Under the pieces are notes generated by a model, which was given only the letters and a program-made list of their open reading frames with translations, did no database searches and was not told the DNA's origin. Below, piece after piece: positions 19,424-27,952 of a DNA stretch of 51,274 bases (the stretch's first letter is position 1; each line of letters starts with the position of its first letter). This stretch comes from Pontibacillus yanchengensis Y32 (GTDB lineage: Bacteria > Bacillota > Bacilli > Bacillales > BH030062), in NCBI RefSeq assembly GCF_000770635.1, contig NZ_AVBF01000028.1, positions 1 to 51,274 of the forward strand, given 5' to 3'. Both the position numbers and the translations under genes were made by a program.

Positions 19424-21208
19424 TTATCCTACATATTTTTCTTCTTTAATGATGGTAGCTGCGACTTCACGCTTTTTCGTGATGACATTAATTGGTGTGT
19501 GACGAGTTAATTTACGAAGTGCAGATAGCATCATGCGTAAAGAATCTCCTTCTTCACTTGCAATTAACGTTTCCTTGGCATGAGCTTCGATACGGTTGAA
19601 TGCTTCTTGAACGTATACTTGGGTCATAAGAAGCTTTTGTTTGTTTTTCTCTTCACCCGTTCTTTGAATGGCTTTTTCAGTTCGTAACACTGTTGATTCC
19701 ATATTGTAGATTTCACCCACAATATCAGCAATGTTAACTAGAATTTCTTGTTCATTTTCAAGCTTCTCGCCATATTTCTGTGCCGCTAAACCTGCTGCTA
19801 GTAAGCCGATTTTCTTGGCATTCTTTAATAAATACTTTTCTTGCTCTAACGTTTCCGTTCCTGGCTCTTCAGGCATCATCATCATTAATTCTTCCTGTAG
19901 GCTTTCTGCTTTTTGAAGAAGAGGAAGTTCGCCTTTCATCGCTTTTTTCATTAGCGTTCCAGGTACGATCATGCGATTGATTTCGTTGGTACCTTCAAAA
20001 ATGCGGTTAATACGAGAATCGCGATAAATTCTTTCTACTTCATACTCTTGCATAAAACCATAGCCACCATGTAGCTGTACCGCTTCATCGGAAACATAAT
20101 CTAATAACTCTGTGCCAAATACTTTCGTAAGAGAGCACTCAATTGCATATTCAGCAATTGCTTTTGCTACCTCTTTCCCATCTTTAAGCTCTTCATCTGA
20201 CAATTTACCCATGCGTTGTTCAAATAAGCCAACTGTACGGTAAACGGCACTTTCATTGGCATAGATATTGGAAGCCATCGTACCTAGCTTTTCTTGGCTT
20301 AGTGGAAAACTCGAAATGGCTGTTTTAAATTGCTTACGTTGATTCGCATATTTTACTGCTAATTCTAGCGCTCGTTTAGAGCCACCCACACCACCAATTG
20401 CAAGCTTGTAACGACCAACATTCAAGATATTGAATGCAATGACGTGACCTTTTCCAATCTCTCCAAGCACATTTTCTTTTGGCACTTCTGCATCCTCAAG
20501 AATTAACGTACGAGTAGAGGAACTCTTGATTCCCATCTTTTTCTCTTCTGGGCCAGTAGATACACCAGGATAATCACGCTCTACAATAAACGCTGTAAAT
20601 TTATCGCCATCTATTTTCGCATAAACAACGAATACATCCGCAAAGGCTGAGTTTGTGATCCATTGTTTTTCACCGTTTAAGATATAGTGCGTACCTGCAT
20701 CATTTAGTTTAGCTGTCGTTTTGGCACCAAGCGCATCGGAACCTGAACCTGGCTCAGTTAGAGCGTATGCTGCAATTTTTTCACCAGTTGCTAGCACAGG
20801 TAGATATTTTTGCTTTTGGTCTTCATTTCCAAAGAACACAATAGGTAAAGATCCAATACCAACGTGTGCACCGTGAGTGACAGAAAAGCCACCGGCTAGT
20901 GAGAATTTCTCTGTAATAAGAGAAGAGCTAATCTTATCTAAACCTAGCCCGCCATACTCTTCAGGAACATCCGCACCTAACAGTCCTAACTCTCCTGCTT
21001 GTTTTAATAGAGCTACGGAATGCTCAAATTCATGGTTTTCAAGATTTTCAATTTTAGGGACAACCTCGCCTGCAACAAAATCTTCTGCAGTCTTGGCAAT
21101 CATCCAATGTTCGTCTGAGAAATCCTCTGGTGTAATAACATCATCAGCTGTTAAATCCTCTACTAAAAAGCCCCCGCCTTTAAATACTTTCTCTTTTGTT
21201 TCACTCAT
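19424..21208 (-). CDS. fadE: Acyl-CoA dehydrogenase FadE (YusJ)
   Basis: A 594-residue FAD-dependent acyl-CoA dehydrogenase catalysing the first oxidation step of beta-oxidation. The dehydrogenase core fills residues 30-410, with EPGSGSDALGAKTTA, LHGGYGFMQEYEVERIYRDSRI and FEGTNEINR (the catalytic Glu lies in FEGT). A helical C-terminal extension of about 180 residues is normal for this long subtype. GAGGAGG precedes the ATG, 13 bases after the fadA stop. It is the last gene of the fad operon. Confidence 0.94.
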   Translation of the reverse strand: MSETKEKVFKGGGFLVEDLTADDVITPEDFSDEHWMIAKTAEDFVAGEVVPKIENLENHEFEHSVALLKQAGELGLLGADVPEEYGGLGLDKISSSLITEKFSLAGGFSVTHGAHVGIGSLPIVFFGNEDQKQKYLPVLATGEKIAAYALTEPGSGSDALGAKTTAKLNDAGTHYILNGEKQWITNSAFADVFVVYAKIDGDKFTAFIVERDYPGVSTGPEEKKMGIKSSSTRTLILEDAEVPKENVLGEIGKGHVIAFNILNVGRYKLAIGGVGGSKRALELAVKYANQRKQFKTAISSFPLSQEKLGTMASNIYANESAVYRTVGLFEQRMGKLSDEELKDGKEVAKAIAEYAIECSLTKVFGTELLDYVSDEAVQLHGGYGFMQEYEVERIYRDSRINRIFEGTNEINRMIVPGTLMKKAMKGELPLLQKAESLQEELMMMMPEEPGTETLEQEKYLLKNAKKIGLLAAGLAAQKYGEKLENEQEILVNIADIVGEIYNMESTVLRTEKAIQRTGEEKNKQKLLMTQVYVQEAFNRIEAHAKETLIASEEGDSLRMMLSALRKLTRHTPINVITKKREVAATIIKEEKYVG

Positions 21209-21221
21209 ACTGTTTCCTCCT

Positions 21222-22397
21222 CTATATTAGTTCAAAGACTCCGGCAGCGCCCATTCCGCCACCAATACACATTGTTACAACACCAAATTGTTCATTACGA
21301 CGTTTCATTTCATGGATTAAACTCAACGTAAGTTTTGTACCTGTACATCCTAGTGGGTGACCAAGTGCGATGGCTCCGCCATTTACATTGACTTTCTCTT
21401 CATCCAGTCCAAGCTCTCGAATGACTTGAATGGACTGTGAGGCAAATGCTTCATTTAATTCAAATAGTCCAATGTCTTCCTTATTAAGACCAGCTAGCTT
21501 AAGCGCTTTCGGTATCGCTTCGACAGGGCCAATTCCCATGATTTCTGGTGCTACTCCAGCTACTGCAAAGGAGTGGAATTTCACTAAAGGTGTTAACCCT
21601 TCTGCTAAAGCCTTTTCCTTTTCCATAACAAGTACAGATGCTGCTCCATCACTCATTTGCGACGAGTTCCCTGCTGTAACAGATCCATTAACCTTAAATG
21701 CTGGCTTCAACTTAGCAAGCGTTTCCAAGTTTGTTCCTGCTCGAACACCTTCATCTACACTAAAGGTCGTTTCCTTTTCTTTAATTTTGTTGTCAGAACC
21801 GATGCTTCTCTCTATTACATCAACTGGAACAATCTCATCATTAAATTTACCTTCTTGAATGGCTCTTGCAGCTTTTTCGTGACTTCGAACAGCAAAAGCA
21901 TCCTGTTCTTCTCTCGTAATTCCAAACTGTTTAGCTACTTCTTCGGCAGTGTATCCCATACCCATATAATATTCAGGTGCTTGTTCCACTAGCTTTACAT
22001 TGGGCTTTACGACATGCCCAGGAACAGGTACTAGACTCATAGATTCTGCTCCACCTGCAATAATCGTGTCACTGTAACCTAGCATGATTCGCTCAGCAGC
22101 ATAGGCTATACTTTGTAACCCACTGGAACAATAACGATTAATGGTGATAGCAGGCACTGTATTAGACAGACCCGCTAAAGCTGAGATGCTTCGAGCCATA
22201 TTTGTACCTTGCTCCGCTTCTGGAATGGCACACCCAATAATGACATCATCAATATTCCCTTCGTATCCGCCGGCCCTATTCAATGTTTCTCGAATCGTTA
22301 GAGCAGCTAAATCATCCGGACGTGTATTCTTAAGTGTCCCTCTATTTGCTTTCCCTACAGGTGTTCGTGCACCTGCTACGATGACAGCTTCCTTCAC
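21222..22397 (-). CDS. fadA: 3-ketoacyl-CoA thiolase FadA
   Basis: A 391-residue thiolase that cleaves 3-ketoacyl-CoA in the last step of beta-oxidation. The nucleophilic cysteine is in NRYCSSGLQ (near residue 89), with ELNEAFA, the catalytic His in GGAIALGHPLGCTG and the second cysteine in CIGGGMGAAG. The start is GTG with AGGGGGA upstream. It lies between fadN (21-base gap) and fadE. Confidence 0.95.
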   Translation of the reverse strand: MKEAVIVAGARTPVGKANRGTLKNTRPDDLAALTIRETLNRAGGYEGNIDDVIIGCAIPEAEQGTNMARSISALAGLSNTVPAITINRYCSSGLQSIAYAAERIMLGYSDTIIAGGAESMSLVPVPGHVVKPNVKLVEQAPEYYMGMGYTAEEVAKQFGITREEQDAFAVRSHEKAARAIQEGKFNDEIVPVDVIERSIGSDNKIKEKETTFSVDEGVRAGTNLETLAKLKPAFKVNGSVTAGNSSQMSDGAASVLVMEKEKALAEGLTPLVKFHSFAVAGVAPEIMGIGPVEAIPKALKLAGLNKEDIGLFELNEAFASQSIQVIRELGLDEEKVNVNGGAIALGHPLGCTGTKLTLSLIHEMKRRNEQFGVVTMCIGGGMGAAGVFELI

Positions 22398-22418
22398 AGT
22401 TCTTCCCCCTTATCGCAA

Positions 22419-24818
22419 TTAGTTACGCAATGGCTTACCTTTCATAAGCATATGCTGCATGCGTTGTTGTGTTTTTGGCTCACCTACAAGACTCAAGAAT
22501 GCTTCGCGTTCTAAGTCTAATAAATAGTCTTCATCAACAAGTGTATGTTGAGGTACATTTCCACCAGCTAAAACAAAAGCAAGTTTCTGCGCAATTTTAA
22601 TATCATGCTCGGATGCATATCCGCCGAATCCCATTGTCTTTGCTCCAAGTAGCATCGTTGCATACCCTGGCTCACCAACTACTGGGATTTTTGTACGTTT
22701 AGGTGGCTGATAGCCTGATTTCGCTAAGCCAAGTACCTTCTGTTTCGCATCGTGCAGCAGGTGATCCCCATTCACACTAATGGCATCCATTTGGTCTAAG
22801 AATCCTGCCTCTCGAGCTTCTTCAGCTGATGTGGAGACATTTGCTGTAGCAATCTTTTCAAACACTTCATTCGTAACCTTCTGTAAATCAAAATCCACAC
22901 CTTCAGGAATGCCTCTAAGATGCTTCAAGTATAGTTCTTTGTTTCCACCACCACCTGGAATCAGGCCGACACCAGCTTCAACAAGTCCCATATATGTTTC
23001 TTGAGAAGCTTGAATAGCGCTAGCAGGTAATGCGATTTCAGCTCCACCACCTAGTGTCATTCCGAAAGGAGCAACAACTACCGGTTTATTAGAATACTTC
23101 ATATTCATCATTGCTTGCTGGAACTTTTTAATGACCATTTCAATTTCTACAAAATTATAATCCTGCGCTTCCATTAAAATCATGCCTAAGTTAGCGCCAA
23201 CACAGAAATTCTTACCTTGGTTTCCTATCACTAAGCCTTCATAATTTTGTTCCACTTCCTCAATGGCGTAGTCCACCATTTGCATGATATCTAAACCGAT
23301 GGCGTTACTTTGGGAATGGAATTCAAGTAAGGCTACACCATCACCGATATCGATGAGGCTAGCACCTTTGTTTTGTTTAATAACACCTTTACGTTCCTTC
23401 AAACGACTAAGATGAATTTCTTTTTCATTAAAGGTCTGTTGCTTGTATTCTCCGTTATGATAGTAGTAAACGTTTCCATTTTCATGTTTATAAAAAGTAG
23501 AAAATCCTTTTTCCAACATTTCTTCTACCCATGCAGGGACGGTATGACCTTCTTCTTTCATACGTGCTACGGACTTTTCAACACCTATTGCATCCCACAT
23601 TTCAAATGGACCTAACTCCCATCCAAAGCCCCATTTCATAGCGTCATCAATAGATGGTATATCATCTGCAATATCACCTAATAATTCAGCTGAGTAAATC
23701 AGTGCAGGTTTGGTGATGTTCCATACTAAATCTCCAGCTCGATCACCTTTAGCAGATACAAGTGCTTTTAATTTTCGTTTGGCGCCTTTTTCTTGTTTTG
23801 CCATTTCTGTTGCGCTTGTTTTCAGCTTTTTGCGTTCTTGATATTCGAGTGTATCTGGATTTAATTCGAGAATTTCGCTTCCTTTTTCACCTTTTTGTTT
23901 CAAGAAAAAGCCTTGGCCACTTTTCGAACCTAACCAGCCCTTTTCTTGCATTGTTTTCATGAATTGTGGAGGGTCAAAAACGTTTTTCTCTTCTCCTTCC
24001 ACTTGATCATACACATTTTTAGCAACATGTAAGAAGGTATCCAATCCAACAACATCTAGAGTTCGGAATGTTGCACTCTTCGGTCGACCTATCATAGGTC
24101 CTGTTACAGAGTCCACTTCTCCTACGCTATAATTACCTTTCACCATTTCTTGGACGGTAACAAGAAGTCCATACGTACCAATTCGGTTAGCGATAAAGTT
24201 AGGAGTATCCTTCGCTTCTACTACTCCTTTGCCAAGTACATCCTCACCGAACCGCTTCATAAATGAAAGAATCTCTGGATCCGTCTCTTTCGTAGGGATA
24301 ACCTCTAATAATTTTAAGTACCGTGGTGGGTTAAAGAAGTGAGTACCTAAGAAATGTTTCTTAAAGTCCTCAGAACGTCCTTCTTTCATTGCCTCTACTG
24401 AGATACCTGATGTATTGGAACTAACAATTGCTCCTTCTTTTCTATACTGGTCAACTGAGGTGAATACTTTTTGTTTAATTTCTAGATTCTCAACGACAAC
24501 TTCAATAATCCAATCAGCTTCTTGTAACCGCTCCATATCATCTTCCATATTTCCAGTTTCAATAAGATCTAAATTTTTCTTGCTTGTTAATGGAGATGGT
24601 TTTTGCTTTAAAAGCTGCTGTTTACTCGTTTCACTTATTCGATTCCGGACCTTCGGATGTTCAAGCGTGAGGCCTTGCTTTGCCTCCTTATCTGATAACT
24701 CTCTAGGTACAATGTCTAGCATAAGTGTTGGAATGCCTACATTAGCTAAGTGCGCCGCAATGCCAGCCCCCATGACACCGGAGCCTAAGACGGCCGCCCT
24801 TTTGATTGTTCGCTTCAT
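22419..24818 (-). CDS. fadN: 3-hydroxyacyl-CoA dehydrogenase / enoyl-CoA hydratase FadN
   Basis: A 799-residue bifunctional enzyme. The N-terminal Rossmann fold has GSGVMGAGIAAHLANVG (residues 12-28), and the 3-hydroxyacyl-CoA dehydrogenase extends to about 450. The C-terminal half (about 480-720) is a crotonase fold with NFCVGANLG and the oxyanion-hole stretch GMTLGGGAEIALPA. It carries out hydration and the second oxidation. This order, dehydrogenase first, is that of Bacillus FadN rather than FadB. A FadR operator lies 19 bases upstream of its ATG. Confidence 0.95.
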   Translation of the reverse strand: MKRTIKRAAVLGSGVMGAGIAAHLANVGIPTLMLDIVPRELSDKEAKQGLTLEHPKVRNRISETSKQQLLKQKPSPLTSKKNLDLIETGNMEDDMERLQEADWIIEVVVENLEIKQKVFTSVDQYRKEGAIVSSNTSGISVEAMKEGRSEDFKKHFLGTHFFNPPRYLKLLEVIPTKETDPEILSFMKRFGEDVLGKGVVEAKDTPNFIANRIGTYGLLVTVQEMVKGNYSVGEVDSVTGPMIGRPKSATFRTLDVVGLDTFLHVAKNVYDQVEGEEKNVFDPPQFMKTMQEKGWLGSKSGQGFFLKQKGEKGSEILELNPDTLEYQERKKLKTSATEMAKQEKGAKRKLKALVSAKGDRAGDLVWNITKPALIYSAELLGDIADDIPSIDDAMKWGFGWELGPFEMWDAIGVEKSVARMKEEGHTVPAWVEEMLEKGFSTFYKHENGNVYYYHNGEYKQQTFNEKEIHLSRLKERKGVIKQNKGASLIDIGDGVALLEFHSQSNAIGLDIMQMVDYAIEEVEQNYEGLVIGNQGKNFCVGANLGMILMEAQDYNFVEIEMVIKKFQQAMMNMKYSNKPVVVAPFGMTLGGGAEIALPASAIQASQETYMGLVEAGVGLIPGGGGNKELYLKHLRGIPEGVDFDLQKVTNEVFEKIATANVSTSAEEAREAGFLDQMDAISVNGDHLLHDAKQKVLGLAKSGYQPPKRTKIPVVGEPGYATMLLGAKTMGFGGYASEHDIKIAQKLAFVLAGGNVPQHTLVDEDYLLDLEREAFLSLVGEPKTQQRMQHMLMKGKPLRN

Positions 24819-24837
24819 ACCAGTTCCCCCTATCCTT

Positions 24838-24855
24838 TGAATGAATACTCATTCA
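24838..24855 (-). promoter_or_regulatory. FadR operator upstream of fadN
   Basis: The perfect palindrome TGAATGAATACTCATTCA matches the Bacillus FadR consensus at every fixed position. It lies 19 bases before the fadN ATG and would let long-chain acyl-CoA relieve repression of fadN-fadA-fadE. Confidence 0.9.
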
Positions 24856-24968
24856 TTTTACTGCAAAAAAATATATAGATCGAAACGATCCATTATCTAC
24901 CTCTACTATAAAATAAATTCTGACATTTCGCAATCTTTTTTTGAAAGAAAGGAATGGGGCTTTTCATA

Positions 24969-25045
24969 CAGACTTAGGAAAGCCTCGCCATAGCGTTTGT
25001 TTTTACCACAGCAACGATTTTGTTAAGATTCTGGTGCTAGACATC
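24969..25045 (-). repeat. Degraded copy of the modular repeat
   Basis: GACTTAGGAAAGCCTCGCC, ACCACAGCAACGATTTTGTT and GGTGCTAGAC line up in order with the core of the copy at 15680-15858, but most stem pairing is lost. It lies past the 3' end of the alkyltransferase-like gene. Confidence 0.6.
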
Positions 25046-25060
25046 AGAGAGCGTACATCC

Positions 25061-25384
25061 CTATTCTACAAATTTTTTATCGGGTTCATATTGATATAAT
25101 GAAAGATCAATCTTTTTCTCTGTTTGAAAAACAATCCCTTCCTCTTCCAAGGACATTTTCTGTTCCATAAATAATCCTTCATCTTTAATTCCTATTTCAC
25201 CTTTTGAATTGATAACTCGATGCCAAGGAAGTTTATACTTTTCTCCCATTGTATGCAAAATGCGTACGACTTGCCTCGCACCTCTTGGACTTCCAGCTAA
25301 TTTAGATATTTGTCCATATGTCATCACTCTTCCAGAAGGAATAGATAGGATAATGTTCACAACGTTTTCTGTAAATGGTTTCAT
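25061..25384 (-). CDS. Alkyltransferase-like DNA-binding protein (ATL)
   Basis: A 107-residue protein of the O6-alkylguanine-DNA methyltransferase DNA-binding fold. The helix-turn-helix stretch is SGRVMTYGQISKLAG, and PRGARQVVRILH carries the base-flipping arginine. Where active enzymes have PCHRV, this protein has PWHRVINSKGEIG, so the acceptor cysteine is replaced by tryptophan. This is the mark of ATL proteins, which bind O6-alkylguanine and recruit nucleotide excision repair rather than removing the lesion. Length agrees with ATLs. No other repair gene is adjacent. Confidence 0.88.
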   Translation of the reverse strand: MKPFTENVVNIILSIPSGRVMTYGQISKLAGSPRGARQVVRILHTMGEKYKLPWHRVINSKGEIGIKDEGLFMEQKMSLEEEGIVFQTEKKIDLSLYQYEPDKKFVE

Positions 25385-25408
25385 GTTGGTACTCCTTAAA
25401 AATGATTA

Positions 25409-25590
25409 CACAAGAAAAGCGCAAGCGCCCGTCTAGCGACGTATATGCTGGACTGAGCCGTAGGAGATAAAGGCAACACGAAGAACGAAGTGATTCGATG
25501 TTAACTTATCGTACGGAGGCGAGGGAAGCATACTAGTCGCTGGGCGCTGGAGCTAGACACATAAGCGTCAGAAATTTATGCTTTCTTTAC
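25409..25590 (+). repeat. Modular GGCGCTGGAGC repeat, full-length copy 2
   Basis: It starts AAAGCGCAAGCGCCC, runs through CTAGCGACG, GAGATAAAGG, CGAAGTGATTCGATG and ACTTATCGTACGGAGG, and ends GTCGCTGGGCGCTGGAGC then TAGACAC. This is the inverted counterpart of 11924-12120 along its whole length. The ends can pair. It lies between the ATL gene and the fadM terminator, with its GGCGCTGG end towards the terminator. Confidence 0.85.
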
Positions 25591-25599
25591 TTGTTAAAT

Positions 25600-25635
25600 A
25601 GCATGCAATTCCTTTTACAAAAGGGATTACATGCT
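25600..25635 (-). terminator. Intrinsic terminator after proline dehydrogenase
   Basis: AGCATGTAATCCCTTTT pairs with AAAAGGAATTGCATGCT on the minus strand and is followed by ATTTAAC, a weak T-tract. It lies just past the gene's stop. Confidence 0.65.
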
Positions 25636-25642
25636 CTGATTT

Positions 25643-26560
25643 CTATTTACCAAATACACCTTTTAATACAAAGGCGACATTGGCTGGTCTTTCTGCAAGT
25701 CTACGCATGAAGTAACCATACCAGTCATCCCCATATGGCACATAGATCCTCATCCGATAGCCTTCTTTCACTAGTTCTTCCTGGCGATCTGTTCTTATAC
25801 CGTATAACATTTGAAACTCAAACTGGTCTCGTGAAATGTTGTACTCTTTTTCAAGTTCTTTCGTATATTCAATCATAGCATCATCGTGAGTGGCAACTGC
25901 TGTATAATTCCCATTCAGTAAGTGCATCTTTATAATCTTCTTGAAATTCTCATCTACATCTTTCTTCTCTGGAAAAGCAACTTTTGGAGATTCCTTATAG
26001 GCTCCCTTTACTAAACGTAAATTGGGATTATACTGATCAAGCTCTTCAATATCCTCTACAGTACGATATAGATAGGATTGAAGTACTGTCCCAAGTAACT
26101 CATATTCGGACTTCAGCTTCTTAAATATCTCTAGTGTTTTTTCACAGCGTTCATAGTCTTCCATATCAATCGTTACCAATACATTATGTTTCTTCCCAGC
26201 ATCAAGTATCTTACGCATATTTTCCATCACTAAATCTTCTGAAACATCTAACCCCATAGATGTTAACTTCAATGATAATTGGGAATGTAAGTCTTGTTCA
26301 GAGATAACTTCTATTGCTTCTATACATTCTTCTGTACGTTGTTTTGCCTCTTCTTCTTTATCAACGAATTCACCCAAATGGTCAATCGTTACATCCATCC
26401 CTTTATTATTCAGCTCTTGTATCACTTTCGCTGTATTTTCCATCGTTTCTCCAGCTACAAAACGTCCAGCACCAAATCGTAGTCCATATTTACGAGCTAA
26501 TTTAGTAAAGAATTTATTTTTCGATAAAAACAGAAAGAAGTTTCTTAATAACTGTTCCAT
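25643..26560 (-). CDS. fadM: Proline dehydrogenase (YusM/FadM)
   Basis: A 305-residue monofunctional FAD proline dehydrogenase that oxidises proline to pyrroline-5-carboxylate. Visible landmarks are RFVAGET, LTSMGLDVSEDL, LRLVKGAYKESP, VATHDDAMI, FEFQMLYGIR and YVPYGDDWYGYFMRRLAERPAN, all conserved around the FAD and substrate. The longest frame adds 44 upstream codons, but GGAGGGG lies directly before the ATG pair at 26563/26560; the second ATG has better spacing and gives the usual family length. In B. subtilis this gene follows the fad genes and precedes the coat gene, as here. Confidence 0.92.
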   Translation of the reverse strand: MEQLLRNFFLFLSKNKFFTKLARKYGLRFGAGRFVAGETMENTAKVIQELNNKGMDVTIDHLGEFVDKEEEAKQRTEECIEAIEVISEQDLHSQLSLKLTSMGLDVSEDLVMENMRKILDAGKKHNVLVTIDMEDYERCEKTLEIFKKLKSEYELLGTVLQSYLYRTVEDIEELDQYNPNLRLVKGAYKESPKVAFPEKKDVDENFKKIIKMHLLNGNYTAVATHDDAMIEYTKELEKEYNISRDQFEFQMLYGIRTDRQEELVKEGYRMRIYVPYGDDWYGYFMRRLAERPANVAFVLKGVFGK

Positions 26561-26782
26561 CATATTCCCCTCCAGCACTCCATCATAAAAAATAATTGCG
26601 AGACTTCTGAACCATTTGTTAGGTGTAAACACTTTCATTGTACCATCAATTAGTATTACTTCTATTTTGACAGAAATTTTAGAAAAATACAAAGTTTATG
26701 GAATCTTAACTGAAGCATAGTGCGTTTAAATTGAGGCATTCTAAAAACGATAAGGATAACAAAATGTGAGGAGGTACTTAAC

Positions 26783-27064
26783 ATGCAACAACAAAATCAA
26801 ATGAGTGGCCAAAATCAAGCTAATATCATGCCAGAACCCCCAACAATGGTGAGCACGAAAGATCAACTATACATTACAGATATGCTGTCATGGAATCTGA
26901 TAGCTGCGAAAAAAGCACATTTTTTTGCAGGTTTCTGCCAAAATCCAGAGCTTAAAGCTGCTTTAGAACAAGCAGGTCAAATGCATCAACGTCACTATGA
27001 AAAAATACTGCAGCATTTAAATGAAAATCCAGCTCCAAACCAACAAAATCAACCTTTAAATTAA
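26783..27064 (+). CDS. CotF-like spore coat protein (YusN-like)
   Basis: A 93-residue CotF-family protein. A Gln/Asn-rich head (QQQNQMSGQNQANIMPEPP) is followed by a helical domain with STKDQLYITDMLSWNLIAAKKAHFFAGFC. It is probably a structural protein of the endospore coat, made in the mother cell. GAGGAGG lies before the ATG. It is 18 bases upstream of a second CotF-like gene with which it forms a pair. The position after yusM matches B. subtilis yusN. Confidence 0.8.
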   Translation: MQQQNQMSGQNQANIMPEPPTMVSTKDQLYITDMLSWNLIAAKKAHFFAGFCQNPELKAALEQAGQMHQRHYEKILQHLNENPAPNQQNQPLN

Positions 27065-27082
27065 GGAAAGGAGGAACATATA

Positions 27083-27409
27083 ATGAATCAAAGCCAGAAA
27101 GTACAAAATCCTGAAACAAACGTTCCGAAGAACCCACAAATGAATGAAAGAGATTTTGTAAACGATATGCTAGCAACAGAAAAATACATGACAGACTCCT
27201 ATTGCACAGCACTGAATGAAGCCAGCTGCCAGCATTTGTACCAAGACCTTTCAGGCATCTTTAACGAAACACAAAATTGCCAACGTAACCTATATAATCT
27301 AATGTTCAAAAATGGTTGGTATGGAATCGAAGCTGCTGACCAACAAAAAATGCAACAAGCGCATCAGCAATTTAGTGGCTACACGAATCAACTTCCTTAT
27401 ATGAATTAA
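27083..27409 (+). CDS. CotF-like spore coat protein
   Basis: A 108-residue CotF-family protein with NERDFVNDMLATEKYMTDSYCTALNEASCQHLYQDL, the typical helical ferritin-like segment, and a Gln-rich, Tyr-containing tail (QQKMQQAHQQFSGYTNQLPY). It is the second gene of the coat pair, with AAAGGAGG upstream. Spore localisation is inferred from the family. Confidence 0.85.
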   Translation: MNQSQKVQNPETNVPKNPQMNERDFVNDMLATEKYMTDSYCTALNEASCQHLYQDLSGIFNETQNCQRNLYNLMFKNGWYGIEAADQQKMQQAHQQFSGYTNQLPYMN

Positions 27410-27547
27410 TGTAAGCAAAGCTTTAGCAGTCTGCTCACTTTCGAGAGGATTAATACTTCAAGTGTAGTAGGCGCTAGAGCTATACATATAGTAGAAAAGT
27501 TATTCAGTGGGCGAGGTGCTGTGCTCGGGGACGCTGGGGCCTTTTGC

Positions 27548-27654
27548 GAGCGAGTTTTTGGGATTTGGAGCAAGTTTCTTGATATAGGAGCGACTTTTGC
27601 ATTTTTGGAGCTACTTCGACCATATTCCGAGCAACTTTTCCAAAATAGGAGCGA
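27548..27654. repeat. Degenerate 20-base tandem array
   Basis: Six units headed by GAGCGA, GAGCAA, GAGCGA, GAGCTA, GAGCAA and GAGCGA start at 27548, 27568, 27588, 27608, 27629 and 27649, that is, a period of 20 or 21 bases. Most units read GGAGCGACTTTT and then an AT-rich spacer. It lies between the CotF pair and the copZ terminator. Confidence 0.7.
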
Positions 27655-27680
27655 CCGCTATGCCTCTAAATCACACGATA

Positions 27681-27722
27681 AAAAAATCGCCAATTTAGCC
27701 ATCAAGCTAAATTGGCGATTTA
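27681..27722 (-). terminator. Intrinsic terminator after copZ
   Basis: A perfect 15-base stem, AATCGCCAATTTAGC with GCTAAATTGGCGATT, is followed on the minus strand by T6. It starts one base past the copZ stop. Confidence 0.9.
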
Positions 27723-27929
27723 TTATGCTACTACGTCATATCCTTGTTCTTCTATTGCTGATTTCATCTGTTCTTTTGATACATACACATCATCATATGT
27801 TACGGTTACGCGATTGGTATCAATAGAAACTTCTACTCCTTGTACGCCATTTAGTTCTTCAAGAGAACCTTTTACTGCCTTTTCGCAATGATCGCATGTC
27901 ATTCCTCTTACATCTAATGTTATTTGCAT
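27723..27929 (-). CDS. copZ: Copper chaperone CopZ
   Basis: A 68-residue HMA-fold protein with the Cu(I)-binding motif GMTCDHC (Cys at about 12 and 15) in the first loop. It carries copper to CopA in the cytoplasm. It lies 23 bases downstream of copA at the end of csoR-copA-copZ; in B. subtilis copZ precedes copA, so the order is reversed here. AAAGGATG lies before the ATG. Confidence 0.95.
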   Translation of the reverse strand: MQITLDVRGMTCDHCEKAVKGSLEELNGVQGVEVSIDTNRVTVTYDDVYVSKEQMKSAIEEQGYDVVA

Positions 27930-27952
27930 GATTCAACATCCTTTCCTGAACT

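Noticed and set aside
27521-27826. 101-codon plus-strand frame
   Set aside because: It runs through the 20-base array, the copZ terminator and antisense to copZ, with no start signal.
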